Notes: generated from the letters alone by a model not told the origin. Positions 17,135 through 26,770 are shown, numbered from the stretch's first letter. The stretch: DNA of 64,000 nt from Lysinibacillus louembei (GCF_033880585.1 NZ_CP137624.1:1356001-1420000), one strand, 5' to 3'. Translations and numbers: made by a program.

Positions 17135-17999
17135 ACACATCGTAAAAATGTCTGTATGCATCCTCTAAGTTTCGCTTACTGCGGTTGACTGATTGAATTT
17201 GTACGCCGTTTTTTATTAGCCATTCAAGATATTTTTCTATACTATGTGCAGAATTTGTCATTAAAAGGCTGTCATTCATTTTAAACGGAAGGTAACTATC
17301 TTTCATTAGTTCCTCTATATTACCCTGATAAAAAAATGCAATTTCATAAGATGTGCTCATCGTGTCGACAGGGCTATTTGTGAATAGCTCACCATCTTTA
17401 ATAAACCAAATTGTCTGCGTCAAATCCTCCAAAATATCTAAGTTATGTGTTGAGATAAAAATGCTAATTCCTTGTGAATGAAGAGTGCGAATTAGCTGCT
17501 TCAGCTCGATTATGCTCGTTGGATCTAATCCATTAAAGGGCTCATCCATTAAAATAATAATCGGCTTTGTTAATATACTTAAAGCAATGAGTAAATGCTG
17601 TCTCATTCCATAAGAATAGGATTTAATCGGCTGATTGACATAGGAACGAATACCAATTAAATCAATCGTCTCTTCGATTTCGGTCTTTTCTAAGTTATAA
17701 ATATTAGCTACAAAGGATAAGTGATCATAGCCAGTTAAGGACATATATAAGTAATTATCACTTGGTAAAAAAGAAATATATTTATAAAAGTCGGGCTGAT
17801 TGTTAGCAATGTCATTCACAGTAATTGTGCCATTTTCAATAGCCTCTAATGCCAGTATGGAGCGCATTAGGGTAGACTTTCCAGCTCCGTTTGGTCCTAC
17901 AAGGCCAATAATTTCTCCTGCATTAACAGAAAAAGAGATATCTTTTAGAACTGTTTTATTTTTATATTTTTTCGTAAGCTGTTTGACTCGTAGTACCAT
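17133..17999 (-). CDS. ABC transporter ATP-binding protein (ABC-2 type)
   Basis: A 288-residue cytoplasmic ATPase. Walker A is GPNGAGKST near residue 35, the signature is the variant SYGMRQH near 129 instead of LSGGQ, and Walker B is IIILMDEPFNGLDP near 150, followed by the switch histidine in ISTHNLD. This pattern is typical of drug, peptide or lipid exporters and antimicrobial-peptide resistance pumps. Its ATG overlaps the stop of the permease gene by one base (TAATG), so the two are cotranslated. The substrate is not known. Confidence 0.9.
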   Translation of the reverse strand: MVLRVKQLTKKYKNKTVLKDISFSVNAGEIIGLVGPNGAGKSTLMRSILALEAIENGTITVNDIANNQPDFYKYISFLPSDNYLYMSLTGYDHLSFVANIYNLEKTEIEETIDLIGIRSYVNQPIKSYSYGMRQHLLIALSILTKPIIILMDEPFNGLDPTSIIELKQLIRTLHSQGISIFISTHNLDILEDLTQTIWFIKDGELFTNSPVDTMSTSYEIAFFYQGNIEELMKDSYLPFKMNDSLLMTNSAHSIEKYLEWLIKNGVQIQSVNRSKRNLEDAYRHFYDV

Positions 18000-20434
18000 T
18001 ATGATGACACCTTCCTTTTACTTAAAAGTCCGATGCAGAACAGTAAGCTTCCGCTAATAAATAAAATTGCACTACCATTTAAGAAATTCACTTTTGTATC
18101 ATTTGCTGCTATAGACTTCCAACCGTCTACAACATTCCATGTATCAAAATAAATGAATGGATTGATATACATGCCATTCATTGCAATATAGTGATCCGCA
18201 ATAAAATAACCTACAGCTACTACAATGATTGTCATAATAATTGTAGTGTAATGATTTTTCATCCATTTACCAATTAAGCTAAACAAGCTGTTTAAAAAGA
18301 ATATTTGAGTAAAAATCAACAAGCTGCTTTTTAAAATCAGTGTAGATAAATTTTCAAAGTAAAAATAAGCATCATCAATGACTGAATAGAAATAACCATC
18401 ATGGAGCTTAGCTGCTGCATAAACTAAAATTGGATAATCAGATTCACCTAAACCTCCAATGATTGTGCTAATAAAGAATACAAATACACTACTAATCAGC
18501 AGTAGACTATAAGCAATGAGAAGATTATATACCCATTTCGTTATATAAATAGATGTCATGCGAATTGGCTTTGTAGTCAAAAAGTCAATGGATGGATTTG
18601 GTTGTCGCTCATCAGACATTGATGTCCATAACAGTAGCACGAAAATGACTAATACGGATAGCATGATGTTCCAATTTAAATATTTATAAACGGTAAACAA
18701 ACTATTATTTCCATATTTCGTGTTTCTTTCTTGCATAAGCTGTAAGGCGGTAGAACGTTTATCATCAAATGTGTCGCTATGTTTATCAAAGTTTGAAATC
18801 CATTGATGTCCAAGTGGCCATGCAGTTATTTTTTTTTCATCTAAAATATTTTGCTGTTCTTCAGATGCCATTACAGATACAGTCCATAGGGCGCCGTCTA
18901 TTTCTTTATATGTTGGAGGGTCTAATGATCTCAATGCTTCTCGGAATTTTTCATAAAAGTTAGGTGAACCAATTTTGCTTTTTAAGTTTTCTAGCATAGA
19001 ATAGCTCTCGTTCAAACTTTCTACCATAGCGGTATAAGGATTTTCCTCAGGGTTATCTATCTCAAAATCCTCTTCTGAAGCTTTCCAATTTGTACGAATT
19101 TCGATTATAAAGCTTTGGAAATCTTCAATTGTTTTCAATGCTTTTATAGGTATTGCTTGGAATTGCTGATTCACTACAGCAACAGTACCGCCCATAATAC
19201 CAAATAGCAGGACAAGTGTTAGTAGGACATGCCCTTTACGTTTCTTTTTCAAATGCTCAAATTGTAAAAGCTTCCATTTGTTTTGAGGGTGATATTGTTT
19301 TTTGCTAATATGAAAATCAGCTACTCTAAATGTAATCCATTGTGACTTGATGATTGGATAAGAAATAATAAAGCATAAAATTAGTAAGATGAACATCCAT
19401 ACTAAATAAATAATAGAGCAATCTGTAGCTAATAAATGTGTTTCATATGAGATAAACAAATGTATAGGGTTAGCCATATAAAAGCCATAATGTAGTGAAA
19501 TGATATAGCCAACCATAAACGGTATAGTTATTAATGCTAAAGTCATGCCTAAAGAAATACGTTGTTTTAGTAAACAAATTGCTAAAATTAATAATAACGC
19601 AACGAAAATACCCCAGCTAATCGGAAGAAAAACGAACCACTTCCATACAGGCACCATAATTATGGTAGACCCAACTGCTACTTCAATTGGATAATGAACG
19701 GTATTTAGATGCCCCATGATAAGTGGTGGCAATAATGATAATAGGCTTGCTAGTGCTATGTACATAAGGATGCTTAGTAAAAAAGAAATTAAATAACCAT
19801 AATATGTTGCTATAGGAGACAAAGAATTTATTTTAAAAAAGTCAAATAGCCGATTTTCTCTATCAAATAAATATTTATAGCAAAAAATGAGCAAAAATAG
19901 CAAAGCTGTCGCAGGACTAAATAATAGCTGGAATAGCTGTTTTGTAAATAATGCAGTATTGTATGGTGTTGCTTGCTCTGTATAGGATAAGTCATGTTCA
20001 ATTAACTGTTCAACCTTACGTTGTTCAATTTCCAATAAACTTTTACTATTGTAAGGGATAGAAACAAGTTGCATATATTTCTCATATTCATTGATATATG
20101 CTAAATGTGTTGAAGCAATTTCTAAATCATTTACTTTTAGTTTGTTTGAAATCTCCTGTAAGTACTGTTCTTGCACTAGGAGGCTATCTAGCGATTGACG
20201 CTGCTCTTCTGTTAGTCCGACAGCTCTTTCTTTACTAAGTGCTCTGCCAATTAAGAAATTCACTGTAGCTTTTCGATTTTTAAAGGTTTCTTCTAGCTCA
20301 TGCTGAGTCGCTCCTGATTGATGGTGATTAATGATAGACAAAGATACAATCAGTAAAATGATTGCGAGTGGTAGTAATAAAGTATATTTGCTTTTAGCGA
20401 TTTCCTTTATTATAAAATGAACCACATTTTTCAT
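17999..20434 (-). CDS. Large duplicated ABC-2-type permease, 811 aa
   Basis: An integral membrane permease partner of the adjacent ATPase. It is organised as two similar halves. Each begins with one membrane helix (about residues 15-33 and 402-421), then a hydrophilic helical extracytoplasmic domain of 130-150 residues, then a bundle of about five membrane helices (about 165-375 and 570-805). An intracellular helix after the first bundle helix is similar in both (DRENRLFDFFKINSLSP versus DERQPNPSIDFLTTKP). A single chain could thus form the whole transmembrane pore. The frameshifted small secreted protein lies just upstream on the same strand. Function is inferred as export or self-protection; no substrate is apparent. 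Confidence 0.82.
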   Translation of the reverse strand: MKNVVHFIIKEIAKSKYTLLLPLAIILLIVSLSIINHHQSGATQHELEETFKNRKATVNFLIGRALSKERAVGLTEEQRQSLDSLLVQEQYLQEISNKLKVNDLEIASTHLAYINEYEKYMQLVSIPYNSKSLLEIEQRKVEQLIEHDLSYTEQATPYNTALFTKQLFQLLFSPATALLFLLIFCYKYLFDRENRLFDFFKINSLSPIATYYGYLISFLLSILMYIALASLLSLLPPLIMGHLNTVHYPIEVAVGSTIIMVPVWKWFVFLPISWGIFVALLLILAICLLKQRISLGMTLALITIPFMVGYIISLHYGFYMANPIHLFISYETHLLATDCSIIYLVWMFILLILCFIISYPIIKSQWITFRVADFHISKKQYHPQNKWKLLQFEHLKKKRKGHVLLTLVLLFGIMGGTVAVVNQQFQAIPIKALKTIEDFQSFIIEIRTNWKASEEDFEIDNPEENPYTAMVESLNESYSMLENLKSKIGSPNFYEKFREALRSLDPPTYKEIDGALWTVSVMASEEQQNILDEKKITAWPLGHQWISNFDKHSDTFDDKRSTALQLMQERNTKYGNNSLFTVYKYLNWNIMLSVLVIFVLLLWTSMSDERQPNPSIDFLTTKPIRMTSIYITKWVYNLLIAYSLLLISSVFVFFISTIIGGLGESDYPILVYAAAKLHDGYFYSVIDDAYFYFENLSTLILKSSLLIFTQIFFLNSLFSLIGKWMKNHYTTIIMTIIVVAVGYFIADHYIAMNGMYINPFIYFDTWNVVDGWKSIAANDTKVNFLNGSAILFISGSLLFCIGLLSKRKVSS

Positions 20435-20479
20435 GTATCCACCTCTAGATTTTCAATAATTTATCGTTGTTATTTACAA

Positions 20480-20539
20480 AATATCCTCTTTAAGCTATAT
20501 TGTGAGCTTCACAATAATATGATACTTAAAGAGGATATT
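20480..20539 (-). terminator. Long nested hairpin between secreted-protein pseudogene and permease
   Basis: A perfect 15-bp inverted repeat (AATATCCTCTTTAAG at 20480-20494, complement at 20525-20539) encloses a second stem ATTGTGA/TCACAAT. On the minus strand a TTTTGT run follows. It probably terminates the small secreted-protein gene and insulates the ABC transporter genes. Confidence 0.6.
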
Positions 20540-20559
20540 GAAATTGCATAATTTGTAAA

Positions 20560-20864
20560 TTAATCTAATTCAACAACATAGGGATCTGCATAAGGACCTG
20601 CCGAGATATGACCCTCAAGAATATATCGTCCATATATATCTATTTTGCCGTTGTAATAAATATAGCCTGAATATGTTTTGCCGTTTCTATTTTCAGTTAC
20701 CCACATAGCTGTTGTGTATGTTGTTACTGTTCTTGAGACGAAAATTGTATCCGCTGCCGGCGTTATTACTGGCTCTAAATTATTAGAGGCTTGAACGCTT
20801 GAAAAGTTGCTGGTATGCTTAATGTGAAGGCTGTAATTAAAACTAACATATTAAGTTTTTTCAT
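20560..20864 (-). pseudogene. Small secreted protein with a one-base frameshift
   Basis: No intact frame is present, but two pieces join cleanly. From ATG 20864 (after GGAGGG) comes a signal peptide MKKLNMLVLITAFTLSIPATF, which then runs into a stop. One frame over, the sequence continues SVQASNNLEPVITPA and on to YADPYVVELD with stop at 20560-20562. Adding one T to the TTTT run at 20802-20805 would restore a 101-residue protein with a signal-peptidase site SVQA-S and a mature part of about 74 residues rich in Tyr, Thr and Gly. The cause is either a real loss of function, phase variation at the T-run, or a sequencing error. The family is not recognised. It lies 126 bases upstream of the ABC permease gene on the same strand. 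Confidence 0.75.
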
Positions 20865-21082
20865 CATTTCCCTCCATACATTGATAATTTTATAAGCTGT
20901 ATAAAGCTTGTAGTGCAGTGATGAATAATGGCCAAAATTCTCACAATTTTATTTTTCCATATAAAACCTTTTATGTCAAATGTGAAATGGGCTGTTGATG
21001 TAAAATAGTATAAAAAACCCATATCCATTATTGGTTATTACTGGAAAATTATAATTTGAAGTATGAATAGGCTAAAATGATA
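20865..21082. other. Non-coding stretch upstream of the secreted-protein pseudogene
   Basis: AT-rich, containing the upstream region of the pseudogene on the minus strand. I see no reading frame with a ribosome site and no obvious RNA element in it. Confidence 0.5.
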
Positions 21083-21138
21083 AAACCCGAACAATCGCAA
21101 AACACTGTATGAAGTGTTCTGCAAAATTGTTCGGGCTT
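21083..21138 (-). terminator. Terminator of the second chemoreceptor gene
   Basis: CCCGAACAAT at 21086-21095 pairs with ATTGTTCGGG at 21126-21135; an inner stem pairs AACACT with AGTGTT. On the minus strand the stem is followed by TTTTATC. Confidence 0.8.
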
Positions 21139-21154
21139 TATTCAAGTTACTACT

Positions 21155-22813
21155 TTACAAGGCAAATTTATCTACTTCTTTTCTTAGTTGCTCAGCAATT
21201 ATATTTAAATCACGAGCTTTTTCTGACACGATACCAATGCTCTTTAATTGCTCCTGAGCAGAGGCAGAAACTTGCTCGGCACCAGCAGATGTTTCAACTG
21301 CGGAAGCAGATATATTATGAATAGCACTAATAATTTGCTCCTTGCTTTGATTCATTTCTGATGAAAGCTGCTGAACCTCACGAGCAACTTCAATTGTTTG
21401 ATCTAACGCTTCTTTAATCGTATTGAAAATATCGCTAGTATTTGTTGCTGCTTGTGCATTTTGCTCAACAATTTCAATGCTCGATTCTATTTCTGTCACA
21501 GCGCTTTTTGAAATGGCTTGAATCGCTGTAATTTTATTTTTAATATCCTCTGTTGCATTAGATGTTTGCTCAGAAAGCTTTCGAATTTCGTCAGCAACAA
21601 CGGCGAAGCCTTTACCAGCCTCTCCAACTCGAGCGGATTCGATAGAAGCGTTCAGTGCAAGTAAATTTGTTTGTGAAGCGATTTCGGTAATTGTATTAAC
21701 GATACTCGAAATATCTGAGGATGTTTTATCCACCTCTTGAACGATTGCGCTAACCTGCTGTGATGAGTTGCGGTTCTTTTCTGACCACATTGAAAGCTGT
21801 TGCACCGTCCCAACACCTTGGTTGCTTAGATCATCAATTTGCGCTGTCATTGCGGCAATTTTTTCGGTATGCTCAATGACGCGGTCAATATTGCCTGAAA
21901 GATGGTCTAATTGCTCAACGCCTTTTTCTGTATCATGTGCTTGCTCTTCTGTTGAATGAGCAATGTCGTTAATTGCTAAGCTAATTTCATCCGTCGTTTG
22001 TGCTGTGTCATCAGCGATTTGTAAAAGTGTTGTGGAAGATTCAACTAGCTCATTACTTGTGCTGTGAATATTCGTTGTTACATCACGTAGTGCAGAGCGC
22101 ATTGTTGAAATCCCTTTTGCCATTTGTCCAATTTCGTCTTTATGCTTTGAAAGATGCTCTAATTCATCGCTTTCGTTAAAGTTTAAATTAGCTGTTTGCT
22201 GTAGAGTGCCTTCAAGACCTTTCAGTGCTCGAACGATGCGGCTAATGCTCCACCACATAAGTCCACCGATAATTAAAAAGCTTGCAATACCAATAATTAT
22301 TTGGAAAGTTAAAACAGAGTCAATAATTGATTTAATACCACTTTCAGGAACACCAATGTCGATTACACCGTAAAGCTCGCCATTGTGATAAATAGGCTCC
22401 ATAATGTCGTATGTCCACATACCTTGGACGTCTGCATAAAATCGAGAAAATTGTTTAACACCTTTTGTCGCTCCGTCAATTGTGTAGTCATCATCATATA
22501 TTTTTCCTAATTTTTCTACATCGCTATGTGCAACTGCTTGCACATTTTTGTCGATAATAATTGCATATGCAACATTGTCCTGTTGCGCCTTTGCATCTAC
22601 AAAGGCTTGCAGTGCAGAGATTGCATCTGTTTCAGAATTTAAAATCATCTCAGCTTGTTGCGCCATTTCTAAAACTTGCTCTTGTGCTTTTTCAATGAGA
22701 ACTTCCTGGCTCTTTGTATTCACAATCCAGACTGCTAAGCCTGCATTAAGTGTTGAGGCAAGTAGTAGTAGTCCTAGTATGAAAAAAAGTAATCGATGTT
22801 TAATGCTTTTCAT
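21155..22813 (-). CDS. Methyl-accepting chemotaxis protein, single-Cache sensor type
   Basis: A 552-residue chemoreceptor. Membrane segment one is residues 8-30; an extracellular domain of about 135 residues contains [17 protein letters not shown] and a second strand set ending [11 protein letters not shown], as in single-Cache/LytS-like input domains; membrane segment two is about 172-192; a HAMP domain and the signalling coiled coil follow, with hairpin tip [20 protein letters not shown] near 390. It has about half the extracellular size of the receptor at 2215-4164, so the two sense different ligands. AGAAGGAGG before the ATG fixes the start. It is monocistronic. Confidence 0.92.
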   Translation of the reverse strand: MKSIKHRLLFFILGLLLLASTLNAGLAVWIVNTKSQEVLIEKAQEQVLEMAQQAEMILNSETDAISALQAFVDAKAQQDNVAYAIIIDKNVQAVAHSDVEKLGKIYDDDYTIDGATKGVKQFSRFYADVQGMWTYDIMEPIYHNGELYGVIDIGVPESGIKSIIDSVLTFQIIIGIASFLIIGGLMWWSISRIVRALKGLEGTLQQTANLNFNESDELEHLSKHKDEIGQMAKGISTMRSALRDVTTNIHSTSNELVESSTTLLQIADDTAQTTDEISLAINDIAHSTEEQAHDTEKGVEQLDHLSGNIDRVIEHTEKIAAMTAQIDDLSNQGVGTVQQLSMWSEKNRNSSQQVSAIVQEVDKTSSDISSIVNTITEIASQTNLLALNASIESARVGEAGKGFAVVADEIRKLSEQTSNATEDIKNKITAIQAISKSAVTEIESSIEIVEQNAQAATNTSDIFNTIKEALDQTIEVAREVQQLSSEMNQSKEQIISAIHNISASAVETSAGAEQVSASAQEQLKSIGIVSEKARDLNIIAEQLRKEVDKFAL

Positions 22814-23058
22814 ATTGATGGCCTCCTTCTATCAAAATAAAGCCTCGAATGCTAAAGTATATCTTTCGGTGAGAAAGGCTTCTATTTTGTATCGAAAATA
22901 CAGAAAAGTATGATTAATTTACTAAACTTAAAATTAGTATCATGTAATGAAATGATAAAGTCAATATAAGGAATGTAGAAAAAGCGAATATTATGTCTAA
23001 AAGATAGCATATTAGTAGTAAGTGCATATTAAACTTTTGTTGAAGTATTGTAAATTTA
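22814..23058. other. Intergenic region of about 245 bases
   Basis: It contains the leader of the minus-strand chemoreceptor and otherwise AT-rich sequence. I looked for a sigma-D type motetility promoter and did not find correct spacing. Nothing else is supported. Confidence 0.5.
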
Positions 23059-23097
23059 AAAAGCTGATTGGGATTTTCAGTTTCCCAACCAGCTTTT
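23059..23097 (-). terminator. Terminator of the XRE regulator gene
   Basis: AAAAGCTGATTGGGA at 23059-23073 pairs with TCCCAACCAGCTTTT at 23083-23097 with one mismatch; T-rich on the minus-strand exit side. Confidence 0.75.
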
Positions 23098-23099
23098 AA

Positions 23100-23576
23100 T
23101 TAGCTTTCCTTATATGCATTGTTAGAGTAAAAATAAACACTTGTTGTTAAATAAAGTGCGATGGAGAATCCAACAATTAAATAAAATGCTTTCATGTTAA
23201 GGGAATTAATGTAGAGAAGGTAGCCTACTATCAATATTGGAATGACAATAAATCTAACAAGTGGATTTGACCATCCCTTTTTGATAAATACACCACCCAT
23301 TCTAAATGGTAAAAACAAAATACCAAAAAGCAATACACCTAAAATATTTTGTAGCAACCTCATATTTTGTACTCCTTTCGTTTGTGAGACGTCAACAGCA
23401 TGTAGCTTTGAATTCAAAGCATTTTCCAATAATGTTAAGGTGAGGGGATCTGGAATGCTTTTATCCAACTCCCATTTAAAAATTGTTTGTCTTGTAACAA
23501 AGACTTTGTCAGCTAATTGCTGCTGTGTTAGTTGTAGCTCTATCCGTTTGGAGCGAATTTTTTCTCCTAGCTTCAT
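23100..23576 (-). CDS. XRE-family HTH regulator with membrane tail
   Basis: A 158-residue protein. Residues 4-60 form a classical Cro/C1-type helix-turn-helix (LTQQQLADKVFVTRQTIFKWE), and the C-terminal half has two to three membrane segments from about residue 85 onward. Such membrane-tethered XRE proteins are common in Firmicutes and often control a linked transporter, but none is obvious here. The longer upstream frame was discarded because AAGGAGG lies at the right distance before ATG 23576. It is monocistronic, with terminator. Confidence 0.85.
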   Translation of the reverse strand: MKLGEKIRSKRIELQLTQQQLADKVFVTRQTIFKWELDKSIPDPLTLTLLENALNSKLHAVDVSQTKGVQNMRLLQNILGVLLFGILFLPFRMGGVFIKKGWSNPLVRFIVIPILIVGYLLYINSLNMKAFYLIVGFSIALYLTTSVYFYSNNAYKES

Positions 23577-23654
23577 ATTGTACCTCCTTGTGCTTTCAGC
23601 ATAAGCTGCTCTCCCCTTAAAATATAGCAATTGTCAGCATTGCGCACGCAACGA

Positions 23655-23691
23655 TATAAAAAAAGCAACTGAAAGGTTTTTTCAGTCGCTC
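23655..23691 (-). terminator. Terminator of the SLH-hydrolase gene
   Basis: AGCAACTGAAA near 23664 pairs with TTTCAGTCGCT near 23690 with one mismatch; the minus strand continues into TTTTTTAT. Confidence 0.65.
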
Positions 23692-23736
23692 TTTTAAATG
23701 AAAAAATATTTCCTCGGAAATTGTAGATAAATGGTG

Positions 23737-25530
23737 TTACTTCAAAATGAATGTGGAAATCTTTTCTACAAGTCCCTCTGTTAATGGTAAAGTAGGATTG
23801 GCATAAGTTGCTAAGTTTCCTTCACGATCTGCAGGAGCATCCTTTAATACATGATTCATTGTGTCAAAATAGAGAATGTCTGCATCAGGCTTTGCTGTGT
23901 GTAAACGTTCGGCATCTGTTTTTGTTATTTGCAAATCATTGCTTCCTTGAATAATCAATACAGGTACATCCAGCTCTGCAATTTTTTTAGCTGGGTCATA
24001 ACTTAACCATGATATTAAATATGGTTGTACAGATGGGCGGAATAATGCATATAAATCCTCTGGTACGTCTGCTACTATCTCACCTTTTTTCAGTTGTGTA
24101 AGAATCGCTGCGCTTTTTTCGAGTAATGGCTTTGGCAATTGTGCACTTAGCTGCTCTAATAAAATTTCATCGATTGGGCGACCCGCTCCTGCGATAGAAA
24201 TAATGGAGGAAGCCTTTGTTGTTTGAGCAGCAACAATGCCAACTAATGAGCCTTCACTATGTCCAATTAAGTGAACGCTTGAGAAGCGTGGATCTTGCTC
24301 AACAAGCTTTATAATTTGTTCAACATCTTGAGAATAGCTTGTAAAGCGTAAATCACCCTCATCTTTTAATAGTCCAGTATTGTCACCAACACCTCGCTTA
24401 TCAAAGCGAATCGATGCAATGCCTTGCTGTGCTAAGCCTTCCGCCAGCATTTTTAAGCTATTGTTTTCGCCAGCTATAGAATTACCATCCTTCGTTGTTG
24501 GACCAGAGCCAGCAATAATAATAGCAACAGGCACTTTTGTAGTTACATCTTTAGGCATTTCTAATGCTACTTTTAATTGCCCATTTTCAACAGGTACAAC
24601 TAATTCCTCATATGTGACAACAGGTGGCTCATATGGTGTCAAAATAAGAGGGAATGTCATACCATTTTGTGAAAAGCTTGCTGTAATACGATCTTCCTCA
24701 ATTTTCCCTTCAATTGTCATCACAGTTCCAGTAAGATCAATAGTGATTTGTAATTGGTTATTATTTGCTGTGATAGCACGAATAGGGTAATTTGTTAAAC
24801 CCTGCGCTGGTACAGAGAAATAGGCTTCGCCATTCTCCTCAATTTGTAAAATGACAGATAAAGGGCTTTGTGGAATATCAATTTTTCCAGCCCATTGACC
24901 GGTTGGCAATGTATCTTCCTCCAATTCACTTTGTAATAGCAACCTTTCTAAAAACAAAGCAAATTGACCGCGTGTTAGTGGCTCATTTAAAGAAAATCGC
25001 TCTGTAGCTGTTGTAATGTGGTGACTGCTCAATGCTTGGACATATGGATAGCTCCAATGTGACTCTGGTACATCTGAAAAAGAGGTTGTAGCTGTTGCTT
25101 GTAAATGGAATGCCTGTGCTAAAATTTTGGCTATTTGGGCACGCGTAACAGGCGCGTTTGGGTTAAAGCTACCATCAGGCTGTCCATCGATTAAGCCGGC
25201 TTTATAAGCATTTTGAATTGTTTCATAATAGGAATGCTGTTCTGTAACATCAGTAAAAGTTGTTCCTTCTCGAATAGTAGGGAATTTGATTAAACGTTCT
25301 AATATTACGAGTACATGCTGGCGTGTAATAGTATCTTGGGGTCGAAACGTGTTGTCGGAAAATCCTGTAATTGCGCCTTTCTCATACAATAATTGGATAG
25401 CGCTTACATAAGGACTTGCAGAGTTAATGTCGTTAAAAATGGCTTTCTCTGCATGCATCGTTGTTGGTGTAACAATAGCAGGGGCAATAGCTGCTGCCGC
25501 AAGCACCGCAGCAAAATATTTTTTCTTCAT
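23737..25530 (-). CDS. SLH-domain surface protein fused to an alpha/beta hydrolase
   Basis: A 597-residue exported protein. Residues 1-27 are a signal peptide. Three S-layer homology domains occupy about 30-200, with FRPQDTITRQ, FNPNAPVTRAQIAKIL and FSLNEPLTRGQF marking each; these bind pyruvylated secondary wall polymer and anchor the protein on the cell surface. A beta-sandwich linker covers about 205-300. The rest is an alpha/beta hydrolase with the oxyanion-region motif IAGSGPTTKDGN, the nucleophile serine in IGHSEGSLVG near residue 424, an acid in IQGSNDLQI near 535 and the histidine in MNHVLKDAP near 562. It should be a surface-bound esterase or peptidase-like hydrolase. Its substrate is unknown. 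The gene has its own terminator. Confidence 0.9.
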   Translation of the reverse strand: MKKKYFAAVLAAAAIAPAIVTPTTMHAEKAIFNDINSASPYVSAIQLLYEKGAITGFSDNTFRPQDTITRQHVLVILERLIKFPTIREGTTFTDVTEQHSYYETIQNAYKAGLIDGQPDGSFNPNAPVTRAQIAKILAQAFHLQATATTSFSDVPESHWSYPYVQALSSHHITTATERFSLNEPLTRGQFALFLERLLLQSELEEDTLPTGQWAGKIDIPQSPLSVILQIEENGEAYFSVPAQGLTNYPIRAITANNNQLQITIDLTGTVMTIEGKIEEDRITASFSQNGMTFPLILTPYEPPVVTYEELVVPVENGQLKVALEMPKDVTTKVPVAIIIAGSGPTTKDGNSIAGENNSLKMLAEGLAQQGIASIRFDKRGVGDNTGLLKDEGDLRFTSYSQDVEQIIKLVEQDPRFSSVHLIGHSEGSLVGIVAAQTTKASSIISIAGAGRPIDEILLEQLSAQLPKPLLEKSAAILTQLKKGEIVADVPEDLYALFRPSVQPYLISWLSYDPAKKIAELDVPVLIIQGSNDLQITKTDAERLHTAKPDADILYFDTMNHVLKDAPADREGNLATYANPTLPLTEGLVEKISTFILK

Positions 25531-25663
25531 AACTCATACTCCTCTCAATGTTTCTATTTTTATGATAAATGGTTTTTTCATATGTTGGAAGTAAAAGCTA
25601 TTGATGATTAAAGAATAAAGTCGATATTAATGGAAAGAAAAATTTGCTGAAGGGATGATTAGC

Positions 25664-26296
25664 GTGAGAATTACGCAAAATAATTTAAATTTAAGCTTTC
25701 CAACCAGCATTGTAACGACGAATAATACAGGAGCAGATGAAGCAAAAAAAAGCTCTAAAACGCCAAATGAGCTGACGAAGGAAATAGTGCAGCAAGAAAT
25801 CTCGAAAATACAGGAAAGTAAAACAAATACAGGGCAAGATAATCCAAAGGCAAAAAGTATTTTAACGAAATTCCACTCAGGTAAAAAATTAACTAAAGAA
25901 GAGATGGAATATATTCGACGACATGCACCAGCGATGGTTGAACATGTGGAACGTGTTTCGCAGGAGCGCGAAGTCGTTGAACAAAGCATGAGGATGGCAC
26001 CTTCTAAATCTGATGTTCAAATGGTGGCACTAAGTGCAGCAAATCAGATACAAAAGCAGGCAAAAGGCGATGATGCGATAACGAGAGCAAATCATTTAGC
26101 AGATGCTAAGCATGAGTATGAGAAAACAGATGAATATAAAGAAAAGCCGAATACCTTATTTGAAAGAGATGTCCACAAGCATAGAAAATATAAGCAAACA
26201 AAGAAATCTACTTACACATATGTCGCTGCAACAAATCTTTATGATAAGTTTACACATTCATGGAAAAGGGAAGAGCTCAGTATAAAGAAAAAGTAA
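25664..26296 (+). CDS. Hypothetical protein, 210 aa, hydrophilic
   Basis: I do not recognise this protein. It is 210 residues, strongly charged and largely helical, with no signal peptide or membrane segment; the N-terminus (RITQNNLNLSFPTS) is followed by a Thr/Lys-rich linker and helices such as LTKEEMEYIRRHAPAMVEHVERV. The in-frame ATG at 25655 directly touches its AAGGG site, so GTG 25664 with better spacing is favoured. The gene is divergent from the SLH-hydrolase and is followed by cccB. The sequence style suggests a structural or scaffold protein, perhaps of sporulation or phage origin, but that is a guess. Confidence 0.7.
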   Translation: MRITQNNLNLSFPTSIVTTNNTGADEAKKSSKTPNELTKEIVQQEISKIQESKTNTGQDNPKAKSILTKFHSGKKLTKEEMEYIRRHAPAMVEHVERVSQEREVVEQSMRMAPSKSDVQMVALSAANQIQKQAKGDDAITRANHLADAKHEYEKTDEYKEKPNTLFERDVHKHRKYKQTKKSTYTYVAATNLYDKFTHSWKREELSIKKK

Positions 26297-26443
26297 GTGC
26301 CTGCTCATTGTTTCTATAATGTATGAAAGTCAAGGGTGAGGTTATACTTACAGTAATCTTGTTAGCTTAATTCAGCGATTTTTATGGAGGAGCTATGGGT
26401 TGCTGAGATGTAGGGTGAAAAATACAAAATGAGGTGTAGGATG

Positions 26444-26770
26444 ATGACAAAACGTTTTATGCATGTAGTATTAGCTGGCGGTCTAGCGGTGTTTGGACTG
26501 GCTGCATGTGGTGGCGGAGATAAAGCGAAGGAAGAAAAACCAGATTCATCAACAGATACGGTAGCTACTGGAGAAAGTGTTGCAAAGGCGCAATGCATTG
26601 GCTGTCATGGCGGCGATTTAACTGGCGGTATGGGACCTAACTTACATGGCTTAACATTATCTAAAGAGGAAATCGTTGATATTTTAAAGAATGGTAAAGG
26701 TGCAATGCCTGCGGGAGCCGCTAAAGGAAATGAGGAAGCAGTGGCAGATTATATTTTAACATTGAAATAA
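26444..26770 (+). CDS. cccB: Cytochrome c551, membrane lipoprotein
   Basis: A 108-residue lipoprotein cytochrome. The signal peptide ends in a lipobox GLAAC at about residues 18-22, so the cysteine is lipidated and the domain sits outside the membrane. The heme motif CIGCHG is near residue 51 and the sixth ligand methionine is in KGAMPAG near 90. Size and layout match Bacillus cytochrome c551, an electron carrier to terminal oxidases or other acceptors. Two adjacent ATGs occur at 26441 and 26444; GAGGTG seven bases upstream favours the latter. The gene ends at a strong bidirectional terminator. Confidence 0.9.
   Translation: MTKRFMHVVLAGGLAVFGLAACGGGDKAKEEKPDSSTDTVATGESVAKAQCIGCHGGDLTGGMGPNLHGLTLSKEEIVDILKNGKGAMPAGAAKGNEEAVADYILTLK

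Noticed and set aside
20560-20864. Lactococcin 972-type bacteriocin with its immunity ABC transporter
   Set aside because: The mature sequence lacks the Gly-Thr-Trp start and other marks of that family; only gene arrangement is similar.
24380-24790. 136-residue frame on the plus strand
   Set aside because: Antisense to the SLH-hydrolase gene, without start signals.
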